Below are positions 4,753 to 8,750 of a stretch of 8,750 bases of DNA, in pieces. The translations under genes and the position numbers were made by a program. The notes beneath the pieces are model-generated. The model had not been told where the DNA came from. It saw only the letters and a list, made by a program, of their open reading frames with translations, and searched no databases. How positions within the stretch are numbered: position 1 is the stretch's first letter; the number at the start of each line of letters is the position of its first letter. Origin of the DNA: an uncultured Altererythrobacter sp. (GTDB taxonomy: Bacteria > Pseudomonadota > Alphaproteobacteria > Sphingomonadales > Sphingomonadaceae); the NCBI GenBank assembly GCA_946885545.1, contig CAMPGP010000073.1, positions 1 to 8,750 on the forward strand, read 5' to 3'.

Positions 4753-6393
4753 TCAGCGCGCGAGAGCCTCTTCGATCAGCTTGCGGGTGTTCGCGATGCC
4801 GTAGAGCGCGATGAAGCTGCCCATGCGTGGCCCCTGCGCCGAACCGAGCAGCGTTTCGTAGAGTGCCTTGAACCAGTCGCGCAGGCTTTCGAAGCCGAAT
4901 TCGTCCTGCTTGCCGATCTCGTAGACGATCGTCTGGAGATCCTCGGCGCTGGTATCGGCGGCGGTCAGTTCGAGCGCCAGATCCAGCGTGCGCAGCGCCG
5001 CGGCCTCGTTTTCCGCCGGTGCACGCCGCTTCAGCGTGGGCGCCACGAAGTCGCGGTTGTAGGCGAGCGCGGTGCCGACCAGCGCGTCGAGTTCGGGATG
5101 CTTCGCCGGATCCGGATCGGCGATGTAGTTGCCGAGGTACGACCAGACCTGATCGCGCGTGGCATGCGCGCCGAGCACGCCGACGAGATTGAGCAACAGC
5201 CCGTAGGTCACTGGCAGCGTGTCGCCCGCGCCCGGCGCTTCGGCCGCCGTGAAGCCACCGTTCGCGCGCAGAAGGTGCCAAGCGGGATTGCCCAGTTGCT
5301 TGTCGATATCCTGCTCTGGCAGGCGCTCGCGGAATTGCCAGTAATCGTCGACCGCGCGCGGGATCACGCCCACGTGAAGCTGCTTGGCGCTCTTGGGATT
5401 GGGGTAAATGTAGAAGCCGAGGCTCTCCTCGCTGCCGTAAGTCAGCCATTCCTCGATCGTCAGGCCGTTGCCCTTCGACTTCGAGATCTTCTCGCCGTTC
5501 GCATCGAGGAACAGCTCGTAGATCAGCCCCTCCGGCTTGCGGCCGCCGAGGACCTGCGCGATCTTGCCCGACTGCACGCCGCTGTCGGTCAGGTCCTTGC
5601 CGTACATCTCGTAGTCGACGCCGAGCGCGACCCAGCGCATCGCCCAGTCGACCTTCCACTGCAGCTTGGCCTGCCCGCCGAGCGCGGACTGCTCGACCGT
5701 CGAGCCGTCCTCGTCGGCGAAGCGGATCGTGCCGGCGTCGGCGTCGACCACTTCGACCGGGACCTGCAGCACCGCGCCGGTCGTCGGGCTGACGGGCAGG
5801 ATCGGCGAGTAGGTCTGCCGCCGCTCCTCGCGCAGCGTCGGCAACATGATGCCGAGGATCGCCTGGTTGCAGCGCAGGACGTTGCGCAGCGCATCGTCGA
5901 ACGCGCCCGACGTATAACGCTCGCTCGCCGAGACGAATTCGTAGTCGAACCCGAACCGGTCGAGGAAATCGCGCAGCTTGGCGTTGTTGTGCGCGGCGAA
6001 GCTCTCGAACCCGGCATTGAACGGGTCGGGAATACGGCTGAGCGGCTTGCCGAGGTTCTCGGTCAGCATCTCGCGGTGCGGCACGTTGTCGGGCACCTTG
6101 CGCAGACCGTCCATGTCGTCGCTGAACGCGACCAGCCGCGTCAGCCCGTCTTCGGGCTTCGCACCGATCAGCGCTTCGTAAGCGCGGCGGACCAGCGTCG
6201 TGCGCAGCACTTCCTGGAACGTGCCGATGTGCGGCAGGCCGGAAGGGCCGTAGCCGGTCTCGAACAGCACCGGCGCGCGCATACCGTCGGCAGCCACCTT
6301 GCCGTCGGGATAGCGCTTGAGAAGCTTCTGCGCCTCTTGGAACGGCCAGGCCTTGGATACGCGGGCGGCTTCGATCAGGGTCTGCTCGGTCAT
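4753..6393 (-). CDS. lysK: Class I lysyl-tRNA synthetase
   Basis: This 546-residue enzyme charges tRNA-Lys with lysine using ATP, in the cytosol. It is the class I LysRS, the form typical of archaea and found in alphaproteobacteria and spirochaetes, and is unrelated in fold to the class II LysRS of E. coli. The class I signatures are both present: PSGLPHIG at residues 50-57 in the HIGH position and ISKSKGNG starting at 303 in the KMSKS position. The length is that of the family (about 520-550). The start at 6393 is chosen because GAGAGG lies 6 nt before it; the longer frame starting at 6411 would add six residues (MRERRS) without a better ribosome site. It is preceded on its strand by the terminator at 6449-6478, so it needs its own promoter in the 56 bp between; I cannot point to a convincing one. 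It is convergent with the oxygenase gene, with no visible terminator between them. Confidence 0.96.
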   Translation of the reverse strand: MTEQTLIEAARVSKAWPFQEAQKLLKRYPDGKVAADGMRAPVLFETGYGPSGLPHIGTFQEVLRTTLVRRAYEALIGAKPEDGLTRLVAFSDDMDGLRKVPDNVPHREMLTENLGKPLSRIPDPFNAGFESFAAHNNAKLRDFLDRFGFDYEFVSASERYTSGAFDDALRNVLRCNQAILGIMLPTLREERRQTYSPILPVSPTTGAVLQVPVEVVDADAGTIRFADEDGSTVEQSALGGQAKLQWKVDWAMRWVALGVDYEMYGKDLTDSGVQSGKIAQVLGGRKPEGLIYELFLDANGEKISKSKGNGLTIEEWLTYGSEESLGFYIYPNPKSAKQLHVGVIPRAVDDYWQFRERLPEQDIDKQLGNPAWHLLRANGGFTAAEAPGAGDTLPVTYGLLLNLVGVLGAHATRDQVWSYLGNYIADPDPAKHPELDALVGTALAYNRDFVAPTLKRRAPAENEAAALRTLDLALELTAADTSAEDLQTIVYEIGKQDEFGFESLRDWFKALYETLLGSAQGPRMGSFIALYGIANTRKLIEEALAR

Positions 6394-6448
6394 GCTTCGC
6401 CTCTCGCGCAAGGCCGCCGATGTTGCAAGTGCGAAGGATACCGATGCG

Positions 6449-6478
6449 AAAAGGGGCGCCCCGTGCGGAGCGCCCCTT
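6449..6478 (-). terminator. Intrinsic terminator of the Pro/Ala-rich membrane protein gene
   Basis: On the minus strand a perfect 9-bp stem (aaggggcgc, 6478-6470, with gcgcccctt, 6459-6451) is followed by a short T-run (TTTT counting the end of the stem). It lies 30 bp after the stop of the upstream gene and 56 bp before the lysK start, so it separates these two minus-strand units. Confidence 0.75.
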
Positions 6479-6507
6479 CCCTGCGACCCTCGCGGGTTAG
6501 GCTGGGG

Positions 6508-7614
6508 TCAAGCAAACGATCTGCGATTGCCTGCCAGTGCTGGCCAGTTGCGGGTGTACTGGCTAAGATCGAAGCGCGGCTTGGCATTCTCGAACGTCCG
6601 GCCGAGCGACTGCATGATCAGACGGGCACGCTTCGCCCGCGCCTTGGTCGAACGGAAGGGATTGGCGCGATCCGGCTCGGCCGCGATCATCTTCTTCAGC
6701 AGCGCGTCGCGCTCCTCGAAAGTTTCGGGCATTTCCGAAGGCAGCGATACCGCAGCGCCCTCGTTGGGCATGCCCTTGTAACCTTCGAGCGGATGGCGGC
6801 GCGCCGGAACAGTTGCGGCAACGGGCGGAACCGTCGCGGCAAACGCAGGGGCAACGGGCCGCGGGGCGGGCTCATCAACCACCGGGGCGGCAGTGGCGGG
6901 CAGCGGTTCGGGAGCGATGGCCGGCCCATCGACGTAGGCCACTTCCTCATGATGCTCTACCGCATCGACGCGGCGCGAACGGCGGCGGAACCATGCCACG
7001 GCGAGGAAGATTGCGCCGAGCGGGATCAGCCCGGCAAGCGCGAGCGAGACAATCGCGACCCAGTCGGCGCCTGCAGCGGGGGCGGTCTCCGCCGGCATTG
7101 CTTCGGGCGCAGCTTCGGCGACCGGAAGCGGGGCGAACGTCTGGTCGGTCGCGATGGCTTCGCCATCGGTCGACGATACGGGCGTATCCGGGGAGATTGC
7201 CGGCGCGGCAGCGGCAACCGGCGCGGCATCGCGCTGGACCGAACGCGTCGGAGCAGGACGCTCGCGGACCGCACGGCGCGGTTCGGCAGCGGCCGTAGCA
7301 GTCGTCCGCTGCTCGGCCGCAGGCGTCTCAGCTTCGGCGGTCGGCGCAGGAGGAACGTCGAGAACAATGGTAGGCTGCTGCGTCGGAGCGGTGGTGCGCG
7401 GGACGGTCGGCGTAGCTGTAGCCGTCGGCGGAGCGATCGGCGATTGAAGCACGATCGGATCGGACGGCGTCGGCGCCGGTGTCGCCACCGGGGGCGTCGT
7501 CGGCTGTGCAGCCTGCGGCTGCGCGGTCTGCGCCATGCCGGGGGTGGTGCCAAGCGCGAGCATCGCGGCAATCGCGATGGGGGCGCTGCGAAGGTGATGT
7601 CGAGTGTGTCGCAT
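6508..7614 (-). CDS. Membrane-anchored Pro/Ala/Thr-rich protein with basic C-terminal domain, function unknown
   Basis: I know of no function for this 368-residue protein, though proteins of this layout occur in sphingomonads. In order it shows: a signal-like N-terminus (1-28, Ala-rich, ending GMA); a long low-complexity region rich in Pro, Ala and Thr (about 30-180), presumably periplasmic; one transmembrane helix at 186-208, followed at once by RRRSRR, which predicts an inside C-terminus; a second Pro/Ala linker (about 228-270); and a compact tail (about 271-358), HPLEGYKGMP to FDLSQYTRNWP, with a basic helix KARAKRARLIMQSLGR at 324-339. The tail is the only part that looks folded and is the likely working end, on the cytosolic side. 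ATG 7614 is the first start after an in-frame TGA and has no Shine-Dalgarno sequence. An EcfG-type promoter motif sits 11 nt before it. Role in stress or envelope maintenance is only an inference from that promoter. Confidence 0.8.
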   Translation of the reverse strand: MRHTRHHLRSAPIAIAAMLALGTTPGMAQTAQPQAAQPTTPPVATPAPTPSDPIVLQSPIAPPTATATPTVPRTTAPTQQPTIVLDVPPAPTAEAETPAAEQRTTATAAAEPRRAVRERPAPTRSVQRDAAPVAAAAPAISPDTPVSSTDGEAIATDQTFAPLPVAEAAPEAMPAETAPAAGADWVAIVSLALAGLIPLGAIFLAVAWFRRRSRRVDAVEHHEEVAYVDGPAIAPEPLPATAAPVVDEPAPRPVAPAFAATVPPVAATVPARRHPLEGYKGMPNEGAAVSLPSEMPETFEERDALLKKMIAAEPDRANPFRSTKARAKRARLIMQSLGRTFENAKPRFDLSQYTRNWPALAGNRRSFA

Positions 7615-7625
7615 AGTACACAGTC

Positions 7626-7651
7626 AACGCGGCACATTTTCGCCATGTTCC
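7626..7651 (-). promoter_or_regulatory. EcfG (general stress response) promoter motif
   Basis: On the minus strand GGAAC (7651-7647) and CGTT (7629-7626) are separated by exactly 17 bp, matching the alphaproteobacterial EcfG consensus GGAAC-N16/17-CGTT. It faces the membrane-protein gene whose ATG is at 7614. Only 11 bases separate CGTT from that ATG, so the transcript would carry a leader of a few bases or none, which fits the lack of a Shine-Dalgarno sequence. The general stress response in these bacteria is controlled by PhyR/NepR/EcfG. Confidence 0.7.
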
Positions 7652-7813
7652 GGTTTATCGGCGGTTCAGAATCGCCCGATTGCTTGTTTTTCAGCGAGTT
7701 TGCCACTTGATTTCGCGACGGGATGCGGCCTCTTTGCGGTCAACCGAAAGGTGAATTCGGGCTCCTGCTGCGGCGATGTTTACATTTCGTTCCGGTGACG
7801 CCATCGTCCGCCG

Positions 7814-8750
7814 ATGCCCGAACCGGTGCCCCTTCCCGCCCTGCATGCAAGTCACGCAGGCACCTGGTTGCGCGATGCCAACGGCTCAACACGCGGCTGT
7901 TCTAAGGGGGAGGCGATCATGGCGGCGGCGGACACGCCGCTGCTGCTGCTCAATGCGCCGCTGGTGGCAACGCGGCTCGGCTATCCTGATCTCTCGGGGC
8001 TCGACCTGCTCGAGCTCTACGCCTTCGTACATCCGGCGCGGTTCTGCGTGCCGACGCCAAAGGGCTTGGCGCACGCGTTGGGGCTGGAGGAACCGACAAG
8101 CGACGACGCTGTGCCCGCACTCCTCCAGCAGGCAGCGGGAGCGCTGCTCGAAACCTGTGCGGGCGAAGCGTGGGAGGAACGCGAAGGCGCGTGGTCGACG
8201 CTCCAGTCGCTGATGCGTCTCCGGTGGCCCTGGGCGCAAGTTCTCGCGCCGCATGTGGCCCGGCCTGAACGGGCAGAGAAGTGGCTGTTCTCGCGCCTGC
8301 CCGAATGGGAGGAGGCGCCCGACCGCCCGGCTCCCGGCCATGTACTGATCGAAGAAGCCGAGATCGAGGCGCAGCTCCAGCATCTGACCGGCGCGGAGGC
8401 GGAGCAACGCGAAGGCCAGCGGCGCTACGCACGCGACGTGGGCAAGGTCTTCGCCCCGCGCGACAGGCGCGGCGCGCCGCACGTCCTGCTGGCGCAGGCG
8501 GGCACGGGGATCGGCAAGACGCTGGGCTATCTCGCCCCCGCCTCGCTGTGGGCCTCGGCGGCGCAGGGCACCGTCTGGGTCTCGACCTACACCAAGAACC
8601 TCCAGCGCCAGCTGCGCGGGGAAAGCCGCCGCGCCTGGCCCGAACGGCGCGCCGACGGCACGCGGCCGGTCGTCGTGCGCAAGGGGCGCGAGAACTACCT
8701 CTGCCTGCTCAACCTCGAAGACGCGCTGCAGGGCGGGTTCGGCGGGCGCG
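7814..8750 (+). CDS. DinG-like ATP-dependent DNA helicase (XPD/DinG family), N-terminal part; 3' end outside window
   Basis: The first 312 residues of a superfamily 2 helicase of the Rad3/XPD-DinG group, which unwind DNA 5'-to-3' in repair and use a 4Fe-4S cluster. Walker A is GTGIGKT at residues 230-236, followed by motif Ia (STYTKNLQRQL, 258-268) and RKGRENYLC, whose Cys297 is the probable first cluster ligand. Residues 1-200 form an added domain; DLLELYAFVHP (64-74) faintly recalls the exonuclease-type domain joined to some DinG proteins, but acidic catalytic residues are not evident. The frame opens after TGA 7796-7798 and the first ATG is 7814, which lacks a Shine-Dalgarno sequence. ATG 7919 has an excellent one (GGGGGAGG, 7906-7913), but the upstream LPALHASHAGTWLRD...GEAI stretch resembles the conserved N-terminus of sphingomonad homologues as I remember them, so 7814 is preferred. 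Divergent from the EcfG-promoted gene; the Walker B and remaining motifs are beyond the window. Confidence 0.88.
   Translation, partial: MPEPVPLPALHASHAGTWLRDANGSTRGCSKGEAIMAAADTPLLLLNAPLVATRLGYPDLSGLDLLELYAFVHPARFCVPTPKGLAHALGLEEPTSDDAVPALLQQAAGALLETCAGEAWEEREGAWSTLQSLMRLRWPWAQVLAPHVARPERAEKWLFSRLPEWEEAPDRPAPGHVLIEEAEIEAQLQHLTGAEAEQREGQRRYARDVGKVFAPRDRRGAPHVLLAQAGTGIGKTLGYLAPASLWASAAQGTVWVSTYTKNLQRQLRGESRRAWPERRADGTRPVVVRKGRENYLCLLNLEDALQGGFGGR

Noticed and set aside
5098..7710. 870-residue open frame on the plus strand, antisense to lysK and the membrane-protein gene
   Set aside because: It overlaps two well-supported minus-strand genes, its Arg/Gly-rich composition is what a complementary frame of GC-biased codons gives, and it shows no family motif.
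7680..7740. Housekeeping promoter for the helicase in the divergent gap
   Set aside because: TTGCTT and TTGATT occur but neither has a fitting -10 at normal spacing; I see no promoter I can support on the plus strand.
1..8750. tRNA, rRNA, riboswitch, toxin-antitoxin or phage defence system
   Set aside because: No cloverleaf or rRNA-like sequence, no conserved riboswitch core, and no gene pair of suitable size and spacing was found; the GIY-YIG protein alone is not evidence of a defence system.

Overview
This is a GC-rich window from an alphaproteobacterium, most likely a sphingomonad (Sphingomonadales). The reasons are a class I (archaeal-type) lysyl-tRNA synthetase instead of the usual bacterial class II enzyme, an RcnB-like protein with a long Arg/Asp-rich linker, a DinG-type helicase with the N-terminal domain I remember from sphingomonads, and a textbook alphaproteobacterial EcfG (general stress response) promoter motif. 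Assignment below order level is not possible from this sequence.

Layout. (1) 1-728, plus strand: the 3' part of ettA, carrying the second ABC domain and the intact C-terminus. (2) About 740-1692: a small accessory patch between two housekeeping genes. It holds a long perfect-looking hairpin, an unrecognised 134-aa gene of clearly lower GC with rare codons, a REP-like palindrome about 90 bp long, a stand-alone GIY-YIG nuclease gene, and a degenerate half-copy of the same palindrome on the far side of the nuclease gene. (3) 1698-1970: acylphosphatase, whose Shine-Dalgarno sequence lies inside the degenerate half-copy. (4) 1971-2334: a gene-free stretch that probably holds the control region of the next gene. 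(5) 2335-3336: a secreted RcnB-family protein with tandem repeats, followed by two hairpins. (6) 3422-3976, minus strand: a cytochrome b561, divergent from (7) a 2-oxoglutarate/Fe(II) oxygenase at 4081-4749. (8) 4753-6393, minus strand: class I LysRS, convergent with the oxygenase and only 3 bp from it. (9) 6508-7614, minus strand: a membrane-anchored Pro/Ala-rich protein with a conserved-looking basic tail, expressed from an EcfG-type promoter that leaves almost no 5' leader. (10) 7814 to the end, plus strand: the N-terminal 312 residues of a DinG-like ATP-dependent helicase that runs off the window.

Most genes are single transcription units with unrelated jobs: translation quality control, tRNA charging, redox and envelope functions, DNA repair. 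I see no multi-gene defence or biosynthetic system. The most interesting parts are the repeat-flanked GIY-YIG unit beside a foreign-looking small gene, and the near-leaderless EcfG-promoted envelope gene.
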